Positions 27,978 through 36,971 of a stretch of DNA of 64,000 bases are shown piece after piece. The notes beneath the pieces were generated by a model. It saw only the letters and a list, made by a program, of their open reading frames with translations. It was not told the origin of the DNA and made no database searches. The stretch lies in assembly GCA_946405625.1 (NCBI GenBank), contig CAMJHQ010000002.1, positions 86,891 through 150,890 on the forward strand, read 5' to 3'. Position 1 is the first letter of the stretch; the number at the start of each line of letters is the position of its first letter. This DNA comes from an uncultured Lachnospiraceae bacterium (GTDB taxonomy: Bacteria > Bacillota > Clostridia > Lachnospirales > Lachnospiraceae). Both the position numbers and the translations under genes were made by a program.

Positions 27978-28766
27978 CTAGAATCCTCTCTCACTGATCG
28001 GCTTTCTATGCTTTTCGCATAATACAGGCGGACGTGCAGCCGGATTCTTGATATATGCTCTGAGTTCATTTTCTCGTTTCAGCCATTCCTCACCAAAGGC
28101 TTTTTTATCCATACACTCTATAGGATCTCCGAATATCATTCTTGTAGGATATTCGGCAGATATCTGCTCACCATAAACCGGAACTATCTTAGCTCCGGTT
28201 TTCTTTGCTATAAAACATGCACCCGATGCAACATCTGCCGGAACCGTCAGATCAATATCTGCAATAGTCTGCTGTACAAATATTGTTACCGCTCCATCCT
28301 CCAGATCATTAAGATGTCCGACGCATTTTTTTAATACAGTTATGCCGCTTGAATTATCTCCTCTGACTACGCCAACGACGGAAAATAGTTTTTCAACAAA
28401 ATCATTAAGATGCGGATTCGCTATCCAGTCCGTCTTTGCAACTACAAGCATATTGGAGAGTATAGTACCGTAAAGCATTCCATCAAACTCACTGACATGA
28501 TTCGGTACAAAGATATACTTCCCCTTCTTATATCTATCCAAACCTTGAATATCAAGATTAAATATCTTCTTAACTCCCTCATGAAAATCGGCTCTGTTTT
28601 CAGGTGTAAGACCAAGTTCACTTACCAATTTATATAGCAGTTCAAAAAGAGTAGCAGCCTGTTCCGTATTATAACTATCAACACCCCCGTACTCTTTTAT
28701 AAGCGTCTTAAGACGTACGATATCGGCTTCATATGCTTCGTTCATCTGATCTCTGTTCCTTTCCAT
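27978..28766 (-). CDS. PlsC-like 1-acyl-glycerol-3-phosphate acyltransferase family protein
   Basis: A 262-residue acyltransferase. The catalytic block FVPNHVSEFDGMLYG gives the NHxxxxD motif at about residues 92-98. Later blocks resemble the family's second and third motifs (VFVQQTIADIDLT in place of the usual FPEGTRS, and AKKTGAKIVPVYGE). The altered second block suggests an acceptor other than plain lysophosphatidate. No membrane helix is evident. The end lies 7 bases from the convergent hybrid kinase gene. The start is not well fixed: 28745 is an alternative with AAAGGA upstream. Confidence 0.72.
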   Translation of the reverse strand: MERNRDQMNEAYEADIVRLKTLIKEYGGVDSYNTEQAATLFELLYKLVSELGLTPENRADFHEGVKKIFNLDIQGLDRYKKGKYIFVPNHVSEFDGMLYGTILSNMLVVAKTDWIANPHLNDFVEKLFSVVGVVRGDNSSGITVLKKCVGHLNDLEDGAVTIFVQQTIADIDLTVPADVASGACFIAKKTGAKIVPVYGEQISAEYPTRMIFGDPIECMDKKAFGEEWLKRENELRAYIKNPAARPPVLCEKHRKPISERGF

Positions 28767-28896
28767 CTTTGCTTTAATCTCACGGGAGCCCTCAGCTTCA
28801 CTCAGGCTGCTCGCCGTGGAATAAATCCAGCGAACACCATTATATCACATTAGGCAAAAATGTGTACCAAAGTAAATATACCAGATAAGTCACGAT

Positions 28897-28986
28897 ATGT
28901 GCTATTATCTTTACTCCGATGATAAAGATTTTAATCCGACCGAACTCCAGTTTATGGCAGAATATCTTTCCTCACAGAAGCTTTAA
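28897..28986 (+). pseudogene. 29-codon open frame, possible gene remnant
   Basis: The frame reads MCYYLYSDDKDFNPTELQFM and ends SSQKL, in a 250-base gap between two minus-strand genes. Composition resembles protein, but there is no ribosome binding site and no known family. It may be the end of a lost gene or chance. Confidence 0.2.
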
Positions 28987-29018
28987 ATGATGTATTATAT
29001 ATGCATTCGGATCTAAAA

Positions 29019-30290
29019 TCACATCATAGAGTAAGAAGTTTCGAGCGCTTTAAGAGGCTTTATTCCGGCAACCCATCTTGCCGGAACAATTCCTGCCAGT
29101 ACCGATATTACAATTGCTCCGACAACCGCCAAAAGAGCAATCCATATGGGAATATTGAAAAGTGTCGTTCCTTCGGCAAATCCGAGGAAATTTACAAACC
29201 TTTTATTCAGAATCATATCAATCACATAAGAAAAAACAACTCCTATGATTCCTCCTGTTCCTCCCAGAAGTGCTGATTCAAACAGGAACATAACAACAAC
29301 ATCATCCTTATCCGCACCTAACATTTTAAGAAGACCTATTTCAGTAATCCTGTCATAGACTGCTGTTGTCATGGTATTAATGACACCTATCACGGCAACC
29401 ACGGAAGCCACTGATCCTACAACCGCAAGGATCAGCTGAATGATGGATGTCATACGATTGATCTGATTCAACAGCTCTATACTGTTTTCTGCCTTAAATC
29501 CTCTATCACTTATGATATCCGAAATCTTCTCGACTTTTTCAACACTGTCCGCTACCACGATGAGTTCGGAATACGCCCATACATTATAGGTATTTTCATT
29601 CTTATCTACAGGCTGGCCGGGGATTCGGCCATCTTCAACATTACGTCTGGCGAAAAGCTTGAGATCATTGATATCTGTATATATTTTATAATCATACGGA
29701 TTACCCGTTTCTCCGCATACAGATAACTTTACCCTGAAATGTTCTTTAGCGTCATAGCACGTGAAGTCGATTTTCTTTCCGGTATAACCTTTGCTTCCTT
29801 CCAAAGTATCGATATAAGCGATTCCCGTACTGTCATTAAAAAACAGTTCCTTCGCTCCTCCGCCAACTATCAGTTCGGGCCTTATTCCTTTGGATGAAGG
29901 ATACTTTCCGGCAGAAAGCGGAATGCTTTCCAGATACTCTTCCGGATATCCTGAGATTTCAAAATATGTTTTATAACCCGATATATTTTCCTCACCAAAA
30001 AGAGTTACAACCGGATATACATCTTTTACTCCCTGTATCTTTGAAAGCTCTGCGATAAGCTCATCCGTCAGCAGTCTGTCCTTACGATCCGTGGAAGGCG
30101 AGTAAACATGTATCTCTTTGGTACTTCCCATCAATTCAAGCTGATCCAGCATCGCCCTCTTTGCACCGATTCCTGCTGTAACCATTACCACCAAAGACAT
30201 CGTTCCGATGGTAACTCCCAGTATCGTAAGAAATGTACGGAAACGTTTCTTTCTTAAATTGGATAAACTTAGTTTAATAACATATCCCAC
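29019..30290 (-). CDS. MacB/FtsX-type ABC exporter permease (module A)
   Basis: A 423-residue permease with the MacB layout. One N-terminal helix follows LSNLRKKRFRTFLTILGVTIG. An extracytoplasmic MacB_PCD-like domain (about 42-275) precedes three helices (about 280-305, 330-360, 385-410), with the conserved segment RITEIGLLKMLGADKDDVV. Such permeases use an ATPase partner to move substrates or transmit force across the membrane. Translation starts at GTG (30288-30290), 7 bases after AAGGA; no in-frame ATG fits. It follows the CARDB-like exported protein and the ATPase, which likely energises it. Confidence 0.87.
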   Translation of the reverse strand: MGYVIKLSLSNLRKKRFRTFLTILGVTIGTMSLVVMVTAGIGAKRAMLDQLELMGSTKEIHVYSPSTDRKDRLLTDELIAELSKIQGVKDVYPVVTLFGEENISGYKTYFEISGYPEEYLESIPLSAGKYPSSKGIRPELIVGGGAKELFFNDSTGIAYIDTLEGSKGYTGKKIDFTCYDAKEHFRVKLSVCGETGNPYDYKIYTDINDLKLFARRNVEDGRIPGQPVDKNENTYNVWAYSELIVVADSVEKVEKISDIISDRGFKAENSIELLNQINRMTSIIQLILAVVGSVASVVAVIGVINTMTTAVYDRITEIGLLKMLGADKDDVVVMFLFESALLGGTGGIIGVVFSYVIDMILNKRFVNFLGFAEGTTLFNIPIWIALLAVVGAIVISVLAGIVPARWVAGIKPLKALETSYSMM

Positions 30291-30354
30291 AATCGTTTCC
30301 TTCTTTCACATCATTTCAAAGAAATTAATCTATAGATTCTCTCTAACTTCTGTA

Positions 30355-31287
30355 TCAGAATTCTTTCTCAATCTTTTTAATCCTGATCCTTCGACGGATA
30401 ATTATTATAGCTGCAATAATTACAATTACTGAAATGACAACTGCAAGTTTAACTTCATCCGTAAAAAAAGTTTTTTGAGTATCTTCTTTTACCTCTATCA
30501 GATCTGCATAAACCTGCTCCTGTACATCTATCACTCCGAGACTGATATTTTGGGTAAACTCTTCACCATCCAGATTCTCATAAGTCACGATAAGATTATT
30601 TACGGAACCTGAATTCTTCAGTGCCTTTGTTTTTACGATAATATCCACATTTCCTTTCTTCCCGGGCTCAATGTTACCGACATAACTTGTGCCTGTAACT
30701 ATATGATCACCTTCCGCTGTTGCCATTACTTTATAGATATTTCCCGCACCTGTATTGTTAACTGTTGCGAGTATTTCGATATTGTCACCAAGATGAATAT
30801 TCTCTTCTGATATATAAATATCCGAAACAACAATATCCGTATCCAGCCTGATCGGAATATATATCACATCCTCTGCTGTATAACTGCCGTTCCAATCTTC
30901 ATATTCAGTTTTTATCGTAAGCTTATATGACTTCTCCTCAAGTTTCTTCAGGCTTTCAAGCTCAAAAGACAGTTCTACACTGTCTCCTCCATATATTGTT
31001 TCAACATATCCCGTACCGGCACTGTTTACGGGAATGAATTCACCCGCATCGGATATAAGAGTACATTTCAGATTTCTGACACTATAATCATAGGTATTTT
31101 TCAAAGTGAATTTCAGAATGAAACTGTCGCCGGCATATATTATATCCTTGCTTAATGTATAATCGGTAAGCATAACTCGAGGTGTATCGGCATGGACCTG
31201 CTGTCCACCCGGAAGTGCAAAAAAGATAAGTATTATGATCATCATTAAGGTTATAATTCTTAACATCATATGTTTTAACCTGTTCAT
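30355..31287 (-). CDS. exported CARDB-like protein with C-terminal membrane anchor (module A)
   Basis: A 310-residue surface protein. A signal peptide (about 1-33, MLRIITLMMIIILIFFALPG) precedes two immunoglobulin-like beta domains. One has YAGDSFILKFTLKNTYDYSV, the other HLGDNIEILATVNNTGAGNI, typical of CARDB/COG1361 adhesion-type modules. A C-terminal helix (about 278-298) and a basic tail anchor it in the membrane. AGGAGGCTTGGT precedes the ATG. Position between ATPase and MacB-like permease suggests it is the extracytoplasmic accessory or substrate-handling part of that exporter. Confidence 0.8.
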   Translation of the reverse strand: MNRLKHMMLRIITLMMIIILIFFALPGGQQVHADTPRVMLTDYTLSKDIIYAGDSFILKFTLKNTYDYSVRNLKCTLISDAGEFIPVNSAGTGYVETIYGGDSVELSFELESLKKLEEKSYKLTIKTEYEDWNGSYTAEDVIYIPIRLDTDIVVSDIYISEENIHLGDNIEILATVNNTGAGNIYKVMATAEGDHIVTGTSYVGNIEPGKKGNVDIIVKTKALKNSGSVNNLIVTYENLDGEEFTQNISLGVIDVQEQVYADLIEVKEDTQKTFFTDEVKLAVVISVIVIIAAIIIIRRRIRIKKIEKEF

Positions 31288-31337
31288 ACCAAGCCTCCTG
31301 CTTTTTCCGTCTGGATTATGATAGCTTCAATATCATG

Positions 31338-32003
31338 CTACTCCTGGATCTCGCCATCCTTTATAGTGACTATCCGGTCGGCTTCACGAGCGATATCCAT
31401 GTTGTGGGTTATTATTACCAGTGTCTGTCCCAGATCATGAACGGACTTCATCAGAAGGTCCATAACCTCGCGGCCGTTCTTCGAGTCAAGGGCTCCCGTC
31501 GGTTCATCCGCCAGGATAAGAGTCGGATTGTTGGCAAGTGCTCTCGCAATAGCCGTTCTCTGCTGCTGTCCACCCGATAACTGGTTCGGAAGATGTCGTC
31601 TTCTCTCGGTAAGTCCGAGAAGCTCTATGATATGATCGATATACTCCTTATCCGGTTTTCTATGGTCCAGCAGAACCGGCATCTTAATATTTTCTTCCAC
31701 CGTAAGAACCGGGATAAGATGATAAGCCTGAAATATAAATCCAACCTTGCGGCGTCTGAATATCGAAAGCTCATCATCACTGAGCTTGGTTATCTCCTTT
31801 CCGTCAACATGGACAACTCCGTCGGACGGATTATCAACGCCGCCCATGATATTCAGAAGTGTTGACTTACCGCTTCCGCTTGCTCCTACAACCGAAACCA
31901 CGCTTCCCTTCTCTATACTGAGATTTACGTTATGAAGTGCCAGGACCTTATTCTCCTTATCGCCGTAAATCTTGGTTACATTTTCCATCTTTACAAGTTC
32001 CAT
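31338..32003 (-). CDS. ABC exporter ATPase, LolD/MacB type (module A)
   Basis: A 221-residue ATPase: Walker [10 protein letters not shown] (about 36-44), Q-loop region [11 protein letters not shown], signature [15 protein letters not shown], Walker [13 protein letters not shown] and switch His in VIITHN. This is the MacB/LolD-like class that works with FtsX-type permeases. AGAGGAGTAATTT precedes the ATG. It lies between the 905-residue FtsX permease (50 bases upstream) and the CARDB-like protein. It may therefore serve both permeases in the operon. Confidence 0.93.
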   Translation of the reverse strand: MELVKMENVTKIYGDKENKVLALHNVNLSIEKGSVVSVVGASGSGKSTLLNIMGGVDNPSDGVVHVDGKEITKLSDDELSIFRRRKVGFIFQAYHLIPVLTVEENIKMPVLLDHRKPDKEYIDHIIELLGLTERRRHLPNQLSGGQQQRTAIARALANNPTLILADEPTGALDSKNGREVMDLLMKSVHDLGQTLVIITHNMDIAREADRIVTIKDGEIQE

Positions 32004-32052
32004 AAATTACTCCTCTTTTCCTCACTGAATTTATAACAGTTTCGGGGTTATA

Positions 32053-34770
32053 TCATTCACCGCTACGCATCAGTTCTTCCGCAACATCAAGCTTCATCCT
32101 CTTCATCGGGAAGTAGTACGCACCCACGAGAACTATAAAGGATAAAACAAGTGCCACCGCAATGACCGGCCAGTATATACTGAATTCCGCATATACGAGA
32201 TACTGTAATATATCTTTGTAAATAAAATATTCTATCGATATACCCGCCGCCATTCCCAGAATACATGCGGTTATCCACATGATCACGCCTTCCAGGATAA
32301 CTCCCTTAAAAAGACTGCTCTTTGTCATTCCGATTGCCCTAAGCTGAGCGAACTCATTACGTCTCAGAGCGATATTACTCATCGTGACATTAAATATATT
32401 GAGGCAGTTAACCAGAACTATAATGAGTATCACAACTCCCGCATACACGATTGGTTTAAAGGCGTCGATTGTCATGGTTGTTGTTGCATACACTGAAAAT
32501 GAAGGATATATCTGCTGGTCCATGTAGATTATCTTTCCGGTTTCATCATATTCAGTATATTCATAATATAATTCATCACCACTCGTAATCTCTATATATT
32601 TCTCGGAAGAAAGATCGTTAAAAAATGCATTCCCGATATGATACTGAAAACCCGTGAAATCTTCTGCGGTACTATTCGTAGCGGCAAAATACTTATCAAG
32701 AGGCATTATGAAGACCGGCCCTTCATTACAATGATTTACATCCTGATCGACTATACCCTCTATGATATAAGTCTTACAGTGTCCCTCACTTATAAGCTTC
32801 TCCCTGGCCGCTGCCACTATCCAGCCCCGGCCGTTTTCCGTTGTCGTAAGTTCTTCGTAGTCCACATGTGCCTTATATTCTTCCGGATGGTTTTCCGCCC
32901 ATTCACCGTCATGTTCCTCATGCCACTTTACATTCTCAGCCACATGTACCTTGTCATATTCCGCAGCTCTCTTCATCTCAGACTGAACAAGATTATAGAG
33001 TTCTGCCGGGTCCACAAAAGTCACCTCATCTCCGACCTTATAACTCGTATAAATATAATTTGCCGGTGCAAGCTTTATAGCATCTATGCTCCAAAGATAA
33101 TCCATATCATAAGCATAACCTCCGTTGACCAGAACTATCCCGTGATCGGATATATCAAGAGTTCCTTCAATCAGATGGTCTCTGTATCTCTCCCAGTCCT
33201 CTCCCTCATATCCGTACAGGCTGAACGAAGCACTTTCCGTTAACTGTTCGGGAATACCCGATATATATCTTCCCTCTCCTCCCGGGAAACACAGCTCGTC
33301 ATAATCCAGAAGCTGTCCCGCTTTGTCATAGCACCTGTCTATATCTTCGGCCAAAGCCCTCGCATGCTCTTCACGCAATTCCTTTCTTTTGATCATTGAA
33401 GCTTTATAATTTTCTTCCGAATCGAAATACTGTTTTTCCTCATCACTGAGCTCTGCATATGGTTTCAGATTTTCAAACTCTGCCTCCAAATGTTCTCCCA
33501 GAACGTCTTGTCTATAATCAAAATACCTGTATTCTTCCGTTATCTTGTCATATATATCATTATTTCCCTGCGTATAGAGAATTGACTTATATACATATTT
33601 CAGATCTTCCACGCCTCTTATATTCTTCAGTGCCCTCACCTGATCCGGGCTCCAAAGTGTCGCTCTCACCTCATCCTTTGTATAGAACGGATATACCGCT
33701 CCCTCTATATATTCCTGATAATATCCGTATCTCTCATTACTTAATCGGACATATTCCAGAAGATATCCGATAATACCTCCGACAATCACAACCGTTGCGA
33801 TCCCGAAGGCGATTGCCACCACACTCTTTATAAATCTCAGACGGTTACGCTTTACATTTTTATAAGCATAAGCTCCTTCGACACCGAAAATAAGTCCCCA
33901 GATGCTTCGTCCGGTATGCTTCGCCTTCCCGAGACGTATCCTGTAATTTCCTCTTACAGCATCCACCGGCTGAACGCTTGTAATCTTCTTGGTATTTTCG
34001 TCTATTACAAAGTAGAGATCGAACAGAAAGCATACAGCCACCATGACTGCCGGAAGAATATGAAATCCGAGCGGCAGCATGTATCTCATGCAGAAGATAA
34101 GACTGATAAGATAGCCCGCTGTTATTCCCGCAGCAACTCCGATTCCTTCCTGTATGATCGATTCACGGAATACGATAGCCTTGATCTGCCTCTTCGTTGC
34201 TCCTATGCAGCGCATTTCACCGTAATCTTTAAGCCTCTCGATAGCCGATATCGATACAGCATTCCTGATAATACCGATTCCTATGATTGCGAAAATATAG
34301 GATATAAAGATACACATGATAAATGCTATCCATGCACTTCCGGTTCTGTTAATAAGATAGGTATCCAGAAGGGTTTCGTTATAATCTATCCGAACGCTGT
34401 ACTTATCGTGAAGGTATTCGCCGTACTTCTTCACCTTATAGATATTCTTTACGTTCAGATATACGGAATTCACCGTCACATCTTCATTCTTATAATATCC
34501 CTCTTCGCTGTAAGCGCTTCCCATCATAGCTGAGCGGACAAAGTCCTCATTTACTATCGACTCTGCGATATCCTTATCGTTGTTATATACGAGAATCTCC
34601 CAGTCCGCTTCCTCTCTTAAATCGGCTCTCCAGCTTATCCACCAGTTATTAAAGGAATTGAGGATTGCAAAAAGGACCGCAGCAACAAGCGCGCAGCCGA
34701 CGATCGTATATAAACTCCTCTTCCTGTTTTTCATCAGATATTTTTTTGAAATGTCTGTATAGTTCTCCAT
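32053..34770 (-). CDS. large FtsX-family ABC permease (module A)
   Basis: A 905-residue permease with two FtsX domains. One helix (about 19-40) begins after ISKKYLMKNRKRSLYTIVG. A helix cluster lies at about 148-258, with RLKDYGEMRCIGATKRQIKA, and another helix at about 315-340. A very large extracytoplasmic part follows (about 345-765), then a second cluster (about 775-900) with RRNEFAQLRAIGMTKSSLF. The architecture is that of peptide-resistance or surface-stress exporters. AAAGGAAGATAT precedes the ATG. A terminator separates it from the upstream HK gene, so it probably has its own promoter controlled by the adjacent RR. Confidence 0.88.
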   Translation of the reverse strand: MENYTDISKKYLMKNRKRSLYTIVGCALVAAVLFAILNSFNNWWISWRADLREEADWEILVYNNDKDIAESIVNEDFVRSAMMGSAYSEEGYYKNEDVTVNSVYLNVKNIYKVKKYGEYLHDKYSVRIDYNETLLDTYLINRTGSAWIAFIMCIFISYIFAIIGIGIIRNAVSISAIERLKDYGEMRCIGATKRQIKAIVFRESIIQEGIGVAAGITAGYLISLIFCMRYMLPLGFHILPAVMVAVCFLFDLYFVIDENTKKITSVQPVDAVRGNYRIRLGKAKHTGRSIWGLIFGVEGAYAYKNVKRNRLRFIKSVVAIAFGIATVVIVGGIIGYLLEYVRLSNERYGYYQEYIEGAVYPFYTKDEVRATLWSPDQVRALKNIRGVEDLKYVYKSILYTQGNNDIYDKITEEYRYFDYRQDVLGEHLEAEFENLKPYAELSDEEKQYFDSEENYKASMIKRKELREEHARALAEDIDRCYDKAGQLLDYDELCFPGGEGRYISGIPEQLTESASFSLYGYEGEDWERYRDHLIEGTLDISDHGIVLVNGGYAYDMDYLWSIDAIKLAPANYIYTSYKVGDEVTFVDPAELYNLVQSEMKRAAEYDKVHVAENVKWHEEHDGEWAENHPEEYKAHVDYEELTTTENGRGWIVAAAREKLISEGHCKTYIIEGIVDQDVNHCNEGPVFIMPLDKYFAATNSTAEDFTGFQYHIGNAFFNDLSSEKYIEITSGDELYYEYTEYDETGKIIYMDQQIYPSFSVYATTTMTIDAFKPIVYAGVVILIIVLVNCLNIFNVTMSNIALRRNEFAQLRAIGMTKSSLFKGVILEGVIMWITACILGMAAGISIEYFIYKDILQYLVYAEFSIYWPVIAVALVLSFIVLVGAYYFPMKRMKLDVAEELMRSGE

Positions 34771-34865
34771 ATATCTTCCTTTCCGGAATAACCGGTTTGA
34801 CCTTATAAAACTTCCATCATATTTTTATAAATATCACTATATCATCTGCTTCTTACAATCCCGTG

Positions 34866-34908
34866 ACAAAATAAAAGAGCCTGTCTTACATTTTTGTAAG
34901 ACAGACTC
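34866..34908 (-). terminator. terminator after module A RR-HK genes
   Basis: The stem GAGTCTGTCTTACA / TGTAAGACAGGCTC (one mismatch) closes a 4-nt loop. On the minus strand it is followed by TTTTATTTTG. It ends the HK transcript before the FtsX gene. Confidence 0.8.
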
Positions 34909-34929
34909 TGATCATGCGTGTCTATACTC

Positions 34930-35985
34930 TTACGATGCCACCGGAAGCTGCACCTGAAACTCCGTTCCTTCACCCACTGTACTGTTTACTCTTATCTGAC
35001 CGTCCATTCCCTCAACGATCGACTTTGAGAGTGCAAGGCCTATACCGACGCTGTTAGGATTGACCTCACTTGATACTCTGTAAAATCTCTTAAATATATT
35101 CGGAAGCTCCGAATCCGGGATGCCGATACCGTGATCTTTTATATAGATTCTGGTAAATACACTGTTAGCTTCCACATGGATTTCTATACTGTTTTCTTCA
35201 TCAGAATAATCCGAAGCATTCTTCACTATATTGATAAGGGCTTCCGTGAGCCACTCCGGATCTGCCATTATATATACATCTTCAGAAGAATCCACTATAA
35301 GCTTCTGCTTCTTAGCTTCCAGAAGATAATTCACCGCGCCGCTGACCTCGTCAAGAACCGCACCGACGGAAGATTTCCTGATATTAAAATCAATAACTCT
35401 TGCTTCGATACGGGCAAGCTTCAGCATGGAGAGAACCATCCACTGCATTCTTGTCATCTGATTCTCTGCTTCACGAAGAATCTTCTTCCTCTCTTCTTCG
35501 GATTCAAGCTTATCATTCAAAAGAAGATCGATAAAAATGTTGAGCGACGCAAGCGGAGTCTTAAGCTGATGTGAGATATCAGACATTACATCCTTTAAAA
35601 ACTCTTTCTCTTCCGCTTCCTTACGTTTGCCCTCTCGAAACATATTTACAAGCTTTTCAAAATTCGAATTCAGAATACCTATACTTCCCTCTTCGAGTTC
35701 GGCAACCAGTTCTCTTTCGGAATCTTTCATCAGTTCATCCATCATATCAGCCGTTTTTTCGACCGCGTTATATGCACGTAAGACCTCGCGTGAACATATA
35801 TGATAAAGCACAGCGATCACACCGATTTCAACTGCCCCTGCCAAAATAAACCATAATATATCTTTCTTTTCATATCCACCGACAGCATATATTATTCCAA
35901 GCACACAAAAACTGACAGCGATAAATACCGCTGCCACAAGATAGAACTTCATTCTGAATCTTTTTCTTTCATAATCGCTTTTCAT
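34930..35985 (-). CDS. sensor histidine kinase (module A)
   Basis: A 351-residue kinase with two close membrane helices (about 12-33 and 40-60) and almost no extracytoplasmic loop. This suits kinases that sense through an ABC permease partner rather than directly. HisKA has MSDISHQLKTPLASLN, and HATPase shows NIVKNASDYSDEEN, KDHGIGIP and SVGIGLALSKSIVEGMDG. It is 63 bases downstream of its response regulator. No good ribosome binding site is visible before the ATG at 35985, so the start is less sure. Confidence 0.88.
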   Translation of the reverse strand: MKSDYERKRFRMKFYLVAAVFIAVSFCVLGIIYAVGGYEKKDILWFILAGAVEIGVIAVLYHICSREVLRAYNAVEKTADMMDELMKDSERELVAELEEGSIGILNSNFEKLVNMFREGKRKEAEEKEFLKDVMSDISHQLKTPLASLNIFIDLLLNDKLESEEERKKILREAENQMTRMQWMVLSMLKLARIEARVIDFNIRKSSVGAVLDEVSGAVNYLLEAKKQKLIVDSSEDVYIMADPEWLTEALINIVKNASDYSDEENSIEIHVEANSVFTRIYIKDHGIGIPDSELPNIFKRFYRVSSEVNPNSVGIGLALSKSIVEGMDGQIRVNSTVGEGTEFQVQLPVAS

Positions 35986-36048
35986 ACACGAAACACTGCC
36001 TTACTCTCTAATATTCGGATCATGAAATTCCAACATGATCCGAATATA

Positions 36049-36813
36049 TCATTCTTCATTTGAAAACCTATATCCAACACCCTTAATGGTCTTTATATAC
36101 AGAGAATCATCGCCCAGTTTATCACGGAGACGCTTTATATAAACGGAAAGCGTATTATCATCTATATAATTGTTTTCAGTATCATAAAGCTTTTCAATCA
36201 ATTGATTTCTTGTAAGTGCAATTCCGTTGTTTCTGAGAAATTCCCTGAGCAGCCTTATCTCAGACGGTGTACATTCAACTGTTTCACCATCCTTATAGAG
36301 TCTGAATTCCGACACATTAAGTACATGAGACCCAAAGCTGTATTCCGAAGCCGATCCGTTTTCCGACGTTTCTGTCTTTGAATCGGATTCCATACGTCTG
36401 ATTCTTTCCTCACGTCTCAAAACAGCCGCAATTCTCGACAAAAGTTCCTTTACACGATAAGGCTTCGTAACATAGTCATCTGCTCCGAGGTCAAGTCCTC
36501 TTACAATATTTGCTTCATCACCCACTGCCGTCAGAAAAATAACCGGTATTTCAACATTTCCCGCGCGGAGTTCCTCAAGAAAATCAAAACCGGTCCCGTC
36601 CGGCAGCATAACATCAAGAAGAATCAGATCGATTGAGGACACTTTTTCTGTAACATCCGCAGCTTCTGCCGATTCATCAATCCCTACAAATTTACGTGCC
36701 TCCGCGAGATTCTTTGCATGACGTATCGTATAACCCTCTGCTCTCAGAGTATATTCCGTTCCCATTGCAAGTGCGTAATCATCCTCCACAAGGAGTATAG
36801 TACTATAACCCAT
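36049..36813 (-). CDS. OmpR-family response regulator (module A)
   Basis: A 254-residue regulator. The receiver (about 4-140) has acidic residues VEDD, phospho-Asp in LILLDVMLPDGTG and switch Lys in VTKPYRVKEL. A winged-helix DNA-binding domain (about 165-252) ends VYIKRLRDKLGDDSLYIKTIKGVGYRF. A longer-than-usual acidic insert (about 48-60, GIDESAEAADVTEK) interrupts the receiver before the phospho-Asp strand. It probably controls the adjacent FtsX/ATPase operon. Confidence 0.92.
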   Translation of the reverse strand: MGYSTILLVEDDYALAMGTEYTLRAEGYTIRHAKNLAEARKFVGIDESAEAADVTEKVSSIDLILLDVMLPDGTGFDFLEELRAGNVEIPVIFLTAVGDEANIVRGLDLGADDYVTKPYRVKELLSRIAAVLRREERIRRMESDSKTETSENGSASEYSFGSHVLNVSEFRLYKDGETVECTPSEIRLLREFLRNNGIALTRNQLIEKLYDTENNYIDDNTLSVYIKRLRDKLGDDSLYIKTIKGVGYRFSNEE

Positions 36814-36823
36814 TCATTCTCTC

Positions 36824-36861
36824 CATAAAAATTTACCACAGGTACATACCCTGTGGTAAAT
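36824..36861 (-). terminator. terminator after module B
   Basis: The stem ATTTACCACAGG / CCTGTGGTAAAT with a short loop is followed on the minus strand by TTTTTATGG. It separates the module B permease gene from the module A response regulator. Confidence 0.85.
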
Positions 36862-36971
36862 ATATCATAATCCTCTGAAAAAATGTTATTTTTCTTATAT
36901 TTTTCCTGATGAATTACATTCAATTCATCTTCTTACTCTGCGAAAAGGCTTCTTATCTCAACCTTCTCCTC

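Noticed and set aside
32638..33243. 200-codon plus-strand frame antisense to the module A FtsX gene
   Set aside because: No ribosome binding site and no recognisable domain; the opposite strand is an intact FtsX permease.
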